Shown here piece after piece: positions 23,111 to 34,407 of a stretch of DNA of 64,000 nt. The stretch is from positions 159,142,754 to 159,206,753 of the forward strand of contig NC_085136.1 of the NCBI RefSeq assembly GCF_035046485.1, read 5' to 3'. Under the pieces are notes generated by a model. That model was not told where the DNA came from. It did not search any database and saw nothing but the letters and a program-made list of their open reading frames with translations. The position numbers and the translations under genes were made by a program. Position 1 is the first letter of the stretch. Every line of letters starts with the position of its first letter. The DNA is from Aedes albopictus. Its lineage: Eukaryota > Arthropoda > Insecta > Diptera > Culicidae.

Positions 23111-23571
23111 GCATGGTCGCATCGCACTCACGCATCAAGAAATCCCATTACAATTTTTCATACAAACTTTAGAGGCACAAATCTGACGAACAAAGCATCG
23201 AGCCAAGCCGCACTTGTTTTTCCTGGCTTGGCTCACTTCCAAAAAGAGGCAGCTTTTACAAATCGTGAGCATTTGTTTTCAAATTTTCAAGATTGGCGCT
23301 CTTGAAAACGTGAGTAGGGGACCAAGTCGGCCATTGTGGCAGCCATGTTTGTATTAGAGATGGTCGGGTTTCAGATTTTACAGACCCGAACCCGACCCGT
23401 ACCCGAGAATTATTTGTTCCGTCAAACCCGGACCCGACCCGAACCCGAAAAATTTTCGTCGATCAAACCCGAACCCGAAAATTTTTTTTACCAATAAACC
23501 CGACCGAAACCCGAGTTAAATAATAATCATTAAATGTAACAGATACAACAAATAAAGCATTTTTCTGAATA

Positions 23572-25776
23572 CCGTAAATGGGGTATCTTTGATAATGCGG
23601 GTAACTTTGATAGTGCGATAGACATTGTATAGTTTATCTTATGACTAAGATTCCTTCAACCAGTCAAGAAATAGGCAAACGTAGATCAATTCTATACATG
23701 TGAAAGTTCATCTTATACCTATTTTTAATAAAACTTAGTTTAAATACAACTTTTTGGACAAAAAATAAAAATTGTTAGTCTTTTTGTCATTTGTCAACCC
23801 CTTCAAACAATCTGCTATACGACTTCGTTACAACTATTTTTTCAATGAATGGACTCTTATTCTCGTTAGAATCATCCTAGTAGATTCCAAATCTGGCCTT
23901 GAATCTCTTAACGAAGTGTGTTTTTACGAAATGGAAGCAGTTTTGTAAATTGTGACATACACTCCCGTTCAAAAGTTTGGGGTCACCCCCTCAAAAACAT
24001 GTCATTTTTTTAGGCCCATATCTCCGCCAATTTGCGTCCGATTTCAAAACCCTAGGTTTCATTCAAAAGATAATAAGTCAAAGAAACTTTGAACATGATT
24101 CAAAAGAAACTTTTTCAAAAAATTTTGTATGTAAACTTAACCCAAAGTTGCCAAATTTTCTAAAAAATGAATATAAACTTACGGCAGTGTCGCTGGAAAT
24201 TGGGTGAACCAAATTTTAAGATGAGAGCGGTAATATAACCCATTTTCTATTAGCTTTCAACTGCTTTTTACAGAACTTAGCTAAAAAATCTAGAAAAAAA
24301 GTTATTAAGTAAATTAATCCTTGATGTCATCGACCAAAAGTTTGGGGTCACCCCTCAAAATGCTGTATCGGCCAAAAGTTTGGGGTCACTATCGTAAAAC
24401 ATGGAAAAGTGATTTGTTGATATCTTTGACATCTTTCATTCAATTTTAATTCTTCTTGGCTTATTTGAAACAAAATGAATGATACTTACTACATAGACAT
24501 TGAACCACACATATTTGTTGAAATTTACATACTAAAACTTAACGTAAAGTTGCCTCATTTTTTGAAGCGTGGTGAAATGTGCTAACTTTACATAACATTT
24601 TTATATACAAAAATCGTTAAATACGTTAAGTTGAAGACATTAAACGTAAATTTAGTTAATTATCTTTGAAATGAGCCAAAAATAATTAAAATTGAACTAT
24701 AGATGACGAAGATATCACCAAATCACTTTTCCATGTTTTACGAAAGTGACCCCAAACTTTTGACCGATACATCATATTGAGGGGGACCCCAAACTTTTGG
24801 TCGATGACATCAAGGATTAATTTACTCAACAACTTTTTTTCTAGATTTTTTAGCTGAGTTCTGTAAAAAGCAGTTGAAAGCTAATGGAAAATGGGTCATA
24901 TTACCGCTCTCATCTTAAAATTTAGTCGACCCAACTTCCAGCAACACTGCCGTAAGTTTATATTCTTTTTTTAGAAAATTTGGCAACTTTGGGTTAAGTT
25001 TACATACAAGTTTTTTTGAAAAAGTTTCTTTTAAATCATGTTCAAAGTTTCTTTGACTTATTATCTTTCGAATGAAACCTAGGGTTTTGAAATCGGACGC
25101 AAATTGGCGGAGATATGGGCCTAAAAAAATGACATGTTTTTGAGGGGGTGACCCCAAACTTTTGAACGGGAGTGTAAATCTCCATACATTAATAAACGCC
25201 TAAAAGTATGCAATGCCCTTGTAATAACATGAAGATAAATCAATGTTGTTCAAAATTTGTTAATAAAACATTGAAAAACAACCAAAAAAATAAGAGAACT
25301 TACCATGAATAGCATGTAATCATATGTTGATGTACCGTTGAACATATATTTTTACAAAGATAATGATTTTTGATAGCTAAATGCAGTGTTTTTCACTCAG
25401 TACTCCACAAACACATTTTTATATGAAAAATTTAGTAAAAATCAATCTTTTGATATAAAAGTTCTATCTGATATATTCCACAAGGCTTCTCTCATCATGT
25501 TCATACTCCTAAAATATCAATCTGCGATTTTTTTTTAAGATTTGATGTGTTTTTCAGGGCGTTATCAAAGTTACCCCAAAATGAAAATGTGATTCGCGCT
25601 CATATAAAAAAAACTAAGTCACCCAAAATATTTCAGATTATAGAATCTTTCAATTGCAATTGATGACTGATACCCCAGTACTTGTTTTAAAAATATAAAA
25701 CTCGGGAAAATTCTGTTACATGGAAAAATATTAAGAAAATTCGCTGAAAAACTATCAAAGTTACCCCATTTTACGG
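23572..25776. mobile_element. TIR element with CCGTAAAATGGGGTAACTTT ends
   Basis: The left end ccgtaaatggggtatctttg (23572) and the right end caaagttaccccattttacgg (ending 25776) are inverted, each followed outward by TA (23570-23571 and 25777-25778). The interior is AT-rich without a transposase frame and carries a second, later element (23960-25174). A similar CGGGGT...TGATCA theme occurs at 56484-57246. Confidence 0.75.
23960..25174. mobile_element. Nested palindromic element with CCAAAAGTTTGGGGTCAC motifs
   Basis: TA-flanked (23958-23959 and 25175-25176) with ends CACTCCCGTTCAAAAGTTTG and its reverse complement. The arms match inversely for more than 450 bp each (to about 24480 and from about 24670). 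Matching 76- and 80-codon frames (23977-24207 plus, 25157-24915 minus) are just the two arms. The word aaaagtttggggtcac occurs three times per arm. Non-autonomous Tc1/mariner-type structure is likely from the TA target. Confidence 0.85.
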
Positions 25777-25905
25777 TACTGATTTATATACATTGGTACC
25801 AAACCCGACTTGAATCCGACATTATTCAAACCCGACCCGACCCGTACCCGAAAATTTTGAAATTGTTTAAACCCGGACCCGACCCGTACCCGAGCTGATA
25901 CTAGG

Positions 25906-27279
25906 TACTAAGTACTGAAAGAATAGTTGAAAGAACGGAGTACTTATTGAAAAAGTTTCTACATTAATCATGAAAATTGGCTGTTCAGCATAAAGCCTAG
26001 GAAAAACAATTTGATAACAATGACTTAAATATTCTTATCGATTTGTATATGATTTAAAAAAATATTTTCTGTGTGATTGAAAACCTCCAAGCATGAGGAA
26101 GAGTGATTGATCATTGTTATGGCGTTGTTTACTAGTAGAATATTTTCTACATAAAACTATATGTTTCGTAAAATACCAAACATTTTTTTTTTAATCCAAA
26201 TTATTGTGGCCACGCTCCTCTAAAGCCTTTCGCTTGCAATTTGATATTTAGATAAGACCTTAATTTTAAAAAAATGGAAAAAAAACATGTATACGCAAAA
26301 CCACGTTCTTGAAATAATTAAATAATACTTTAGTGAAAAGCTACATAATGGCAGTGTGTGTGTTTTCCTTTCATGTATTTGACTATGTATCTGCTCAAAA
26401 GTTTTCACAGTACTGCCATCATAATGACTCAAGGTGCTTAGAATTAAATATTTTTCTTGTATTATTATATAAAAAATATATAGATATTTTGTTGGACTTT
26501 TGCTACTAAGCTTAGTATTTTAGAATGCGTTTGATAGTTTTGGTATTATTTGAAAACCATTCAACATATTTCAATGAAATTTTCATACAGTCTAGAAGTG
26601 CACAAAAGGAAAAGTATCAAGAATACACAGCGTCATACTTACCTTTATTTCAAAGCAGTGTTGTATGGGGAAACAGGGGATAAATCAACAAGATGACGCA
26701 TTTAATTAAACTAACATACTTTTAATCGCATCTGTCAAGGAAAATATTCATGGATTATCATTTTTTATGAGATGTGGTTAACTTACCAGAATACCTACTC
26801 AAGCTATCTATTGAGAAGCTGAAATTCCTACGCAAAATGCTTTTTACTGAGTTCAGTATTGTATGTTCTTTTACTGAGTTCTTAACAGCAGAGTTAACTC
26901 GGGACTCTTTAACATCACTTTTTGCCGTGCATCAGTAACTTTCGACAATCAATTTGCTGAACTCGCTAATTTATTTAAAGAATCTTAGAAAAAGAGATCA
27001 CCGAGCGTACCGAGGAAAATCTGCTGTTGAGAGCTCAGTAAAAAGATAGAAAAAATACTAAGCTGATCTGTACACAGAAGAGATTGTGAATCTCTATGCT
27101 TAACATATCTTACAGTATAGGGTAATTCGCTAATTCGACCTACCCGTCTTATAAGAGAATCGATCATTCAAATGTTGACCGATTCTTACTAATTGTTGAA
27201 CGGTTCACTCCCTTTGTCGAAAATTTAAACTATCTGTTGAAAATTTATCATTTCATTTTGATGTTTCAATGAAGTTTCA
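25906..27279 (+). other. AT-rich intron, no features recognised
   Basis: Only short chance frames, poly-A and poly-T runs. No repeat boundary, RNA gene or coding motif seen. Confidence 0.5.
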
Positions 27280-28015
27280 AAAGGGTTTCGGGGATGTTCT
27301 TGGGGTTTTCTTAGGGCTTCTAACGGGGTTTCAGGGATGTTTTTGAAGAGCTTCAAGGATAGGGGTTGAAAAGGGTTCTGAAGGATTCATGAAGAATTTT
27401 GTGGGTATTATTCATTGGCGTAGCTAGCATTTTCTTTTTTCTCACTCACTCTCCTAAACAAACACGAGAAAAAGAAGGATGAAAGAAGGGGTACCGGCCC
27501 CCTCTTGCATCCCGCTCTTTCTCGTGCTTGTTTAGGAGAGTGAGAGAGAAAAAATAAAAAGCTTGCTACGCAAATGGTATTATTGAAAGTTTCACGAGTT
27601 TCCAGAGGGGTTTCAAGACGTATCAGGGTTTATCACCTTAACCAGGAACCAGGGAACATTCTGGAACATTCCGGAACCCCTTGAAACCCCTGGAACGCCC
27701 ATGGGACCCTCATTAGCCTCGTGAAACATCCATGAAACTCCCTGAAATGCTACTGAACGCCTCTGAAATCTCTTGAAACTCCCGCTGAATTTTCCGCAAC
27801 TCCCTGAAACGCCCTGAAACATCCTCCTGGAACGCTCCTGGAATCCTTTGTAACTTGCTGGAACACTCTGGAGCGACCCTTAAACTGCAGAAAACGCCCC
27901 TGGGATCTCCTGAAATTTTCTAGAACGCCTCTTAAGCCCCTTGTATACATTTGGAACGGTCCTGAAACACCCTGAAACCCACTTGGAGCCCTGGAATACC
28001 CCTGAATCTCTCATG
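27280..28015. repeat. Third degenerate CTGAAAC/GTTTCA array, split by a hAT MITE
   Basis: Units such as gtttcaggg and gggcttctaacggggtttc lie before the MITE at 27413-27576; ccctgaaacgccctgaaaca-type units lie after it to about 28010. Again one flank carries the G-rich strand and the other the C-rich strand. Confidence 0.65.
27413..27576. mobile_element. hAT-type hairpin MITE, 8-bp TSD
   Basis: Bracketed by exact GTATTATT duplications (27405-27412 and 27577-27584). The ends CATTGGCGTAGC and gctacgcaaatg are inverted, and the hairpin continues through ttctcactcactctcctaaa and its partner. The 8-bp duplication indicates hAT. The terminal word CATTGGCGTAGCTAG is shared with the 7.2-kb element at 45714-52887. 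Confidence 0.9.
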
Positions 28016-28668
28016 AAGCTACATACATACATTTATTTGTTCTCCATCACATTTAAGACAAGACATAACCAACAATAGTACGTCACAATACTCCATTTGT
28101 GGCTGCCGCTTTCCTTCCTCGGTCGCGCCCAATGGTCGCCAGATCACGCTCCACCTGGTCCGCCCATTGTGCTCTCTGCGCTCTACGCATTCTTGCGCCA
28201 ACCGGATCAGTAGCGAACACCAACTTTGCAGAGTTGTTATCCGGCATTGTTTTTTTTTTCTGTATTAACGAGAGTTTTAGCCCTAGGCTAGTTCATCTCG
28301 GGACCCACGCTTTACTTCCCTTCCCAAGGAAGAACTCACATTTTGCGAGTTTGTTGGGAGTGGGATTCGATCCCAGGTCCTCGGCGTGATAGTCAAGTGT
28401 TCTAACCATCACACCAGGTCCGCTCCACCGGCATTCGAGCAACATACCCTGTCCACCGTATCCTTCCGGCTTTGGCCACCTTCTGGATGCTGAGTTCGCC
28501 GTAAAGTGCAGCGAGCTCGTGGTTCATCTTTCTCCACCACACACCGTTCTCCTGCACACTGCCGAAGATCGTCCTTAGCAGGCGTCACTAGAAAACTCCT
28601 GGTGCTTGCAGGTCTTCCTCGAGTATAGTCCATGTCTCGTGTCCGTAGAGGACCACCGGTCTTAGGAC
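28016..28668 (-). pseudogene. RTE-clade LINE 3' fragment
   Basis: The minus strand matches the C-terminal part of the RTE at 61830-62270: it contains GHETW, CVVEKDEPRARC-frame words from the MNHELAALYGE region, and AGRIRWAGHV-type coding, with frame breaks. The low-coordinate end is a simple-sequence tail (tacatacatacattta, about 28018-28036), as expected for an RTE 3' end. A SINE interrupts it at 28249-28427. The break at about 28668 passes into a G-rich MITE-like stretch. Confidence 0.8.
28249..28427 (-). mobile_element. tRNA-derived SINE, Feilai-like
   Basis: On the minus strand it begins with a box A-like TGGTGTGATGGTTAGAAC and a box B-like GGATCGAATCCCA about 45 bases later, as in RNA polymerase III promoters. 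It continues to a 3' end with ...aactctcgttaatacag and a poly-A tail (poly-T at 28250-28259). The exact target duplication ccggcatt lies at 28241-28248 and 28428-28435, inside the RTE fragment. The sequence resembles the Aedes Feilai family from memory; a database match would settle the name. Confidence 0.8.
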
Positions 28669-28786
28669 CTGTCCATAAACTATGTAGACTCTTGGGGAGG
28701 TGGGGGGGTGGCTGGCTGAAGTCTACGCTCCATACTAATTTTGATAATTTTGTATGGACAAAAGTCTACGAGGGGGGAGGTGGGGG
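28669..28786. repeat. G-rich hairpin-like element
   Basis: gtccataaactatgtagac with ggggaggtggggggg, then ccatact/tgtatgg inverted words and tctacgaggggggaggtggg. Probably a MITE fragment; the boundary with the following (CTT)n is not clear. Confidence 0.45.
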
Positions 28787-28787
28787 T

Positions 28788-28828
28788 CTTCTTCTTCTTC
28801 TTCTTCTTCTTCTTCTTCTTCTTCTTCT
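28788..28828 (+). repeat. (CTT)n microsatellite, about 13.7 copies
   Basis: Perfect CTT repeat of 41 bases. Likely length-polymorphic. Confidence 0.95.
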
Positions 28829-29453
28829 GTATGGCTCTACGTTCTCACTGGAACTTGGCCTGCCTCTCTCCAACTTAGTGTTCTTTGAGCACTTCTACGT
28901 CTGTAGAAGTCTACGTATACTGCTTCAAAACGCCTGAAATTTTTATGGTTCTATCTTCAAAGACAAAAAAGTTGTGACTTAGGAGATGCAAAAATTTACA
29001 ATATGCGCTTGTAACAGTTTTTGCATAAAAAACCTTCAAAAAAAATTTTTGTTCTAGACCCCCCGATGGATGATTTCCACCGACCCAGCAAATTGAAGGG
29101 AATGGCCCAAAGTATCATTGGGCAAAATTTCAGACTTACTTATTTTTTTGTTTTAAAGTTGCTCTATAAACACACCGTGATGAACAAGGTTCCTAAACGT
29201 AAACGGCAATACACACGAAATACTTTCGAAAGTGGATTCGAACGTAAACAATACAGGCTCTCTTTCGCACGGCATCGCGTTTTCTGTCTTGTCTCACTGC
29301 TTGCTTCTTACGAGCTTTGCTCGTTTGGCTGCACTTTTTGAGATTTCTTTTGTCTTGTTTGGCTGCAAAAAAAAACAAAGTCTATTCTTTATTACACCAC
29401 GCAAGTCTATTCTTTATTACACCACGAAACCTAACCTCGAAATGTTTGACATT
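28829..29453 (+). other. Intron sequence
   Basis: No gene recognised. A 25-bp direct repeat, gtctattctttattacacca, occurs twice at about 29380 and 29406. Confidence 0.5.
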
Positions 29454-29562
29454 AGCCAGGTCATTTTGACAGATCACACACATACAAGAAAGAGACGAAC
29501 AATGTTCTTGCAGTTTGCCGACCTTTTCTTGCTCGTGTGAGATCTGTCAAAATGACCTGGCT
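29454..29562. mobile_element. 109-bp hairpin MITE
   Basis: AGCCAGGTCATTTTGACAGA at 29454 and its reverse complement ending aaaatgacctggct at 29562, with a loop of about 60 bases. Noncoding. Confidence 0.7.
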
Positions 29563-30296
29563 CCATACTGTCAAATTTTCATTCATAAAATGAGCGATCA
29601 GTTGTTCTGAACCGTCTCGTAAAATGGTCCATAGACATAGGGGGCGTCCATAGATTACGTCATGCATTTAGCCAAAATTTTGTGCTGGAATTGTGCATGT
29701 GCTTGATTGTTCTGCTGCTGATGAAGCTGGCCGGAGTTTTGTGCCGGAATATGGGGTTTTTCCACTTTCAACTTCTGGAATGTAATTCAATAATTATATA
29801 GTTTACTACTAAATATTTAAGGAAGAAAAATTCACTACACTTTTTCGAAAACCAAACCAAAAATCTCACCGGAAAACACAGCCGCTCACAAAAGGCGCCT
29901 TGACAGAAGTGACAAAAATGGCGTAGGTGATTCTGCGCGAGGGTTTGCGTAACGCTTACAGTGCCCAAATTCGTTTGTTGTGATTCATGGTTTTATGACT
30001 CTGTGTTATGTTTATACGACTCAGCATCTGGTTGAGATGACTCAGCGTCATAGTTTTATGACTCAGAGCCATGCTACCATGACTCAGCTTTATGGTATTC
30101 AATTTATGAAAACGAGCTTAATTTTTTCATAACGCTTTTGACGGCCATGGCTTTTGTTGATGGAATCAGTTATTATTATTCATGATAATCGTTGTTAACG
30201 TCACGATATCATGACTTGTAGTTACAATATCATGAAGCGACAAGTTTTATGATTTCATAACATTTTAGTCATGGATCCGGCAACGAATTTTTTCCC
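29563..30296 (+). other. Intron with repeated ATGACTCAG words
   Basis: From 29990 to 30090 the words ttatgactcagagccatg, atgactcagcgtcatag and tgactcagctttatgg recur, followed by atcatgac/gtcacgat inverted words near 30200. Probably an unnamed repeat. A gggggcgtccatagattacgt word at 29639 is a frequent mosquito MITE end, but its partner was not found. Confidence 0.45.
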
Positions 30297-32420
30297 GTGT
30301 GCATTTGACGGCCCATGCATTGAAGTCACTTGCTATTACCACCGGCCTTCGCCCTGTTAGCACGGTCGTCATACAGTCCAGCAGTCCAGACCTAGCGGTG
30401 ACCCAATTGCCGTTTCCGGCGGGTACTCGGTATGGGTCCGCTCTGATGGCGATATTGATCCCCCACTCAGGAATTGCCTGACGAAGCAGTTGCTGGGCTG
30501 CCTCAAAGTGGTGCAGCGTTACCTGCACTGTGATCTGTCATCTGCGGCTCTTCCGAAGGCCAGGCACATTGGACCTCCCGTTGGGTGCTTGCTGTTCGCG
30601 GATTTTTCGGAACAAATTAAAAACGAGGGTGGATTCGTATATCCTTTTGCCTGATAGCCTTCGCCACCGCATCGCCTACACAGTTTGCTTTTGTCAGGGC
30701 CTTTGAAGTTCTATGACTTGTGTTGCCACTGTAACTAGGGTTATGAATCAAAACACCTCTTTTTAGCGTTCTAAAGTAACTTTAAGCTGTATTTTTTATT
30801 TATAAGTTTAAGTTGTCTGTAAATATTAGGTTTCACTTCTGTTTGTTGGCGATGAAGAACAGATCACCAACCTCAATTGGTTTTGTATCTTTGAACCATT
30901 TCGCGTGCCTGGTGATCGTCAGAAATACTCGTGTAGCCACCTCGTCAAGAGTCCATCCAAGAAATGTCTGCAGGCTTTGCTGGTGGTTGCTTAACTCCAT
31001 TCGAACTGCCCAGTAAGAAATGGTTGGGAGTTAGGGCTTCTTTGCTGGCCTAATCCAGTGTTACATAGATGACAGGTCTTGAGTTGATCAAACTCTCAGC
31101 TTCTAGGACCACCCAAGTAACACACATGTTATATAAAAGTTACGACAGCGCAAGTTTTGGTTGTATAGAAGTTTCTTTTACGTTATTTCAACACAATGTT
31201 AGAATTACGTAAAATAAACTTCTATACAACCAAAACCTGCGCTGTCGTAACTCTATTATAACATGTGTGTTGCTTGGGCATCGTATCAAAGGTTTCATCA
31301 GCAGGAACTTTCGGTGCGAAGTTCAGTGACTGCAGAGCAACTTTTCCTGAGCGCACAAGTCGTTCCCACACCCAACCCATGTGGGGTGCAACTGATGGTT
31401 TGAAGTACCATTTGGTCGCGGTGTTCGTGAACGTCTCAGCGCAGTCTTGGTTGGCATCAAGATCTGCTTCTGGAGCTCACTTGCGGCACCACGAAAATTG
31501 GTGTCATTTTATCGGAATACAGCTCCCCTGGCGCACCTCTCCTCGCGATGAACCGTCAAATACACATACAAGGGTCGGACAAACCCCTCAACTCTGGCCC
31601 TGGGAATCGGTCCCATTTGAGGGGAACTCAGCGATTTGTTGAGCACCTTACACATTTGGCACCTTGAAGCTACCTTGCGAATCAGACGTCGAAGGCCTGG
31701 AACTTAGACGACCTGTCGAAGTTCGTTGACTCCTGTCTCCTGATTTCGATGATTGTACCGGCGGTGATAAAAATCTACGAAATAAAGGTTATTGGATGGT
31801 TCTGAGCCAGTATCACAGGATACTTATCTTCGTTCGGCAGTTTGAAAGCGGTGCTGATACGACCATTTATTCAAACCAATCCTTCCTCATTGACAAAAGC
31901 AGATAATTTGTGTAACTTGTTTGATACCGGCACCGCTCCCGAATGCTTTGTTGAACTTGAATTCTGCAACGCTGCTATCTATCCAGGAAACGCTTCTAAT
32001 TTGACAATCTTTCACAGCTTCACTTTTGCACAGCGCAGGAGATCTGAGTTGACCAACAACTTCGTCAACGGCCTTCGACAATGGCGATAGGGTTCTCACT
32101 TCTTACCTCCGTTACGAGATCAAGGCGACTGCGAACAGTGGAGCGCAGTACCCGCAGTACCAACAACTTGTCTCCTGGTTCCAGACACCTAAAGCAAACC
32201 TCCTGTGAGAGTCCTTACCTCGACACCCTCGCCAAGGACCTCTTCCACCAGACTTTTGTAGGCAGCGCCCTTACGCTCCTTGTCGCGCTTGGGCTCTAGG
32301 ATCAATTCACCCGCACAAGTACGTCCAATACTGCACATTTCGGCTCACAGATCCACGACTTCGGCATCGCTCCTCATCGCCTTTAAGACTTCCGAGTATT
32401 CTGACTGTTCGGACTGTTCG
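30297..32420 (-). pseudogene. R1-type LINE fragment: ORF1 C-terminal part and endonuclease start
   Basis: Minus strand, with 5' at higher coordinates. 30528-30265 encodes LHHFEAAQQLLRQAIPEWGI, IAIRADPYRVPAGNGNW and VVIASDFNAWAV, the apurinic-type endonuclease of R1 elements with the middle part deleted. Near 30690 the strand reads a zinc-knuckle-like KLCRRCGG. At about 32330-32110 it reads AEMCSIGRTCAGELILEPKR and AYKSLVEEVLGEGVEVRTLT, the RNA-binding-like fold of R1 ORF1 proteins. Stops and frameshifts abound. A hairpin MITE (31112-31278) interrupts it. The N-terminal ORF1 piece is at 34407-34960, beyond later insertions. Confidence 0.75.
31112..31278. mobile_element. 167-bp hairpin MITE with CCCAAGTAACACACATGTTA ends
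   Basis: Nearly perfect palindrome: CCCAAGTAACACACATGTTA ... taacatgtgtgttgcttggg, with inner arms acgacagcgcaagttttggt/accaaaacctgcgctgtcgt and a loop of about 40 bp. CA flanks both sides. Same family as 11336-11415. Confidence 0.8.
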
Positions 32421-32628
32421 TGGGCTTCGTGACCGTGCGGCTAGAGGCGTCAGTCATCTAGACGTTTCGTAAGCCTCGGCGTGTGGGTTCGATTCCCGCT
32501 CCAGTCGGGGAAAACTTTTCGTTAAACGGAAAATTCTCCACTGGGCCACTGGGTGTTATGTGTGTTGTCCGTTGTCATATGTTAGTGCTTGTTCAGTCTG
32601 TACAACCTCTGGTTGAAGACGGTGAAGT
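32421..32628 (+). mobile_element. tRNA-derived SINE
   Basis: A clear box B, GTGGGTTCGATTCCCGC (about 32485-32501), with a weaker box A region (gaccgtgcggctagaggcgt) some 60 bases upstream, followed by a tRNA-unrelated body (ctccactgggccactgggtg). No A-tail is visible because the 3' side abuts a TIR element. The family is not certain; a long variable arm would suit a class II tRNA origin. Confidence 0.65.
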
Positions 32629-34407
32629 CCCAAGTAACAATTCAAAATCATTAATAAGCATGCCAGTTGATCAAATGTGCTACAAAGGCGCCGCCAGTTG
32701 TACAAGAGTAAATGTTGAACAAAATGGCAAATAAATGTTTCATGCAGTGAAAACTGCACGTTTGTTAAACATATTTCTGCTCATTGAATAACCAATGGTA
32801 CAAAAATTGACAGACAGTTGCTTAGGTATTCACATCATCTGTCTAATAGTGCTCTAATAATGATAGAATACAAGCTGCTTCCGACGTATTAGATGCCGTT
32901 ATTCCACATATGATCATCAATCGAACAAGTAGCTTATTTGAAGTTTAACAAGTTTTGCTTGATCGTTTTATTCAAGCACACTAATATAGCTTAACAACAA
33001 GTTGTTATCATGTTTCTTCAATACAAATGTTACACTTTTATTCAAGTAACGTTGATTAGCAGTGGTACTGTATCACTTAATTATCGTTGTTCGCCCTGTC
33101 CCTTTTTGTAAACACGATTGTTGATTAGGAGCCTAAGAAAAGCATCCGCGGCTACAAGCTCGAAGATCAAACAAACTTCTTGCAGCAGCTCAAAATATTC
33201 ACTTTTCACCCTTATCACAAACATTCTGACTCACCTTTTACACTACCCGCTCCAACGACAGCAAAATCAGCAACAAAAACACCGGAAAATGCAGCTGAAT
33301 TGAATCCTGGGTGGCTCCTCTGTTTGGTACCCACTTTGGTGGCACCGGTCAAACCGGGCTCAGCTTCCTTATGTCCATATTTTATAGCTGCTTGGAGATA
33401 TACACAAGCGTTACACATTCTTCTCCCGACACAAAACAGAAGCAGTGAAAATAAAACAAAGTTCACTTGTTTGGGCGTTCAAATAAATCAAAAGTTCGAA
33501 GAGATACCAATCTCACTCACAACACCGTGAATTACTGACGGACTAGCAAAATAATTAGCATGCATGCCTTATGATTAAACGTTGCGGTTACAATTATTCC
33601 AACATTGATCAGCTTCAATGTTCATGAAGATAATTAGTTGAATAAAACATTTAAGCAATGTTTAAGTAGCATATGTATTCGACTCAGGGATTGAATATTT
33701 ATATACTGCTGAAATTTGCCGATTCATGTAATTCAGATTGAAGCAGAGCGGATGCAGACGAGTGTGAACCCAAAGGTCCAGAGTTCGAGTCTTTCCATTG
33801 ATGTGATTTGTCTCATAAAATGAAATAAAATTACGATGTTGGGGGTACATAATCAGAGAGAAATATTCCAGATTCAATACAAATGTAGAAAGTTAAATCA
33901 TTTTTGCTATTTTATAGTTACAATGATATTGAAGAAACGTTTAAGAATCGTTTTTGTAGCAATTGTTAAACCATATCTATTAATAGAAATAAATTTCGTG
34001 AGTTGTATCACGGCCCCAGCATGTTTTGATTGTATTATGGTGGAATAAATATCGAAGAAAGCTTGTTATTATGCACTATGCCGCTAATGCACAATAATGG
34101 TTTCTAAAACCATTCTTAAATGATTAAACAAATGGTGTCATACAATATTGTTCAATAAACGTTGAAGAAAAGTTTATGATGTTTGTGTAAATTGTGTAAA
34201 CAAGAGTTTCACAATCGATGAACGATCATTGGATAAACATTCATTTAATCGTGCTTATATAACGGTTGATGTTGAATAGATTCTCATTTTTGGGCGAACA
34301 AGAGTTGAAGAACAGTTTTATTTCAAAATTATTCAAATATAATACGACTTGCAGCTTAATAACGTTGCTTTGAGAAACATTTCTTAAAGCAAAAATTGTT
34401 TCTTGGG
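32629..34407. mobile_element. Probable TIR element with CCCAAGTAACAATT ends
   Basis: CCCAAGTAACAATT at 32629 and aattgtttcttggg ending 34407 are inverted with one mismatch. The interior is AT-rich with many ttgaataaac/gtttaa words and no transposase frame. It separates two parts of the same R1-type ORF1, which supports a discrete insertion. No target duplication found. Confidence 0.5.

Larger units (their letters stand above)
23356..25905. repeat. Outer repeat rich in CCCGACCCGTACCCGA
   Basis: Units of aacccgacccgtacccgaaa occur at 23380-23510 and again, in the same orientation, at 25800-25900, on both sides of a nested TIR element. This is one host repeat that was split by the insertion at 23572-25776. 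It resembles a tandem minisatellite or the subterminal part of a DNA element. It is not telomeric sequence. Confidence 0.6.

Noticed and set aside
23380..23510. ACCCGACCCG repeats considered as telomeric or G-quadruplex sequence
   Set aside because: Units are irregular, interspersed with AT-rich spacers, and recur as a split host repeat around a transposon. No telomere-type regularity.
23977..24207. 76-codon frame matching an 80-codon frame at 25157-24915
   Set aside because: Again simply the two arms of a palindrome with TIR sequence, not a duplicated gene.
33720..33800. Box B-like cagagttcgagtctttcc suggesting a tRNA or SINE
   Set aside because: No paired acceptor or anticodon stem and no convincing box A at the right distance; too weak to annotate.
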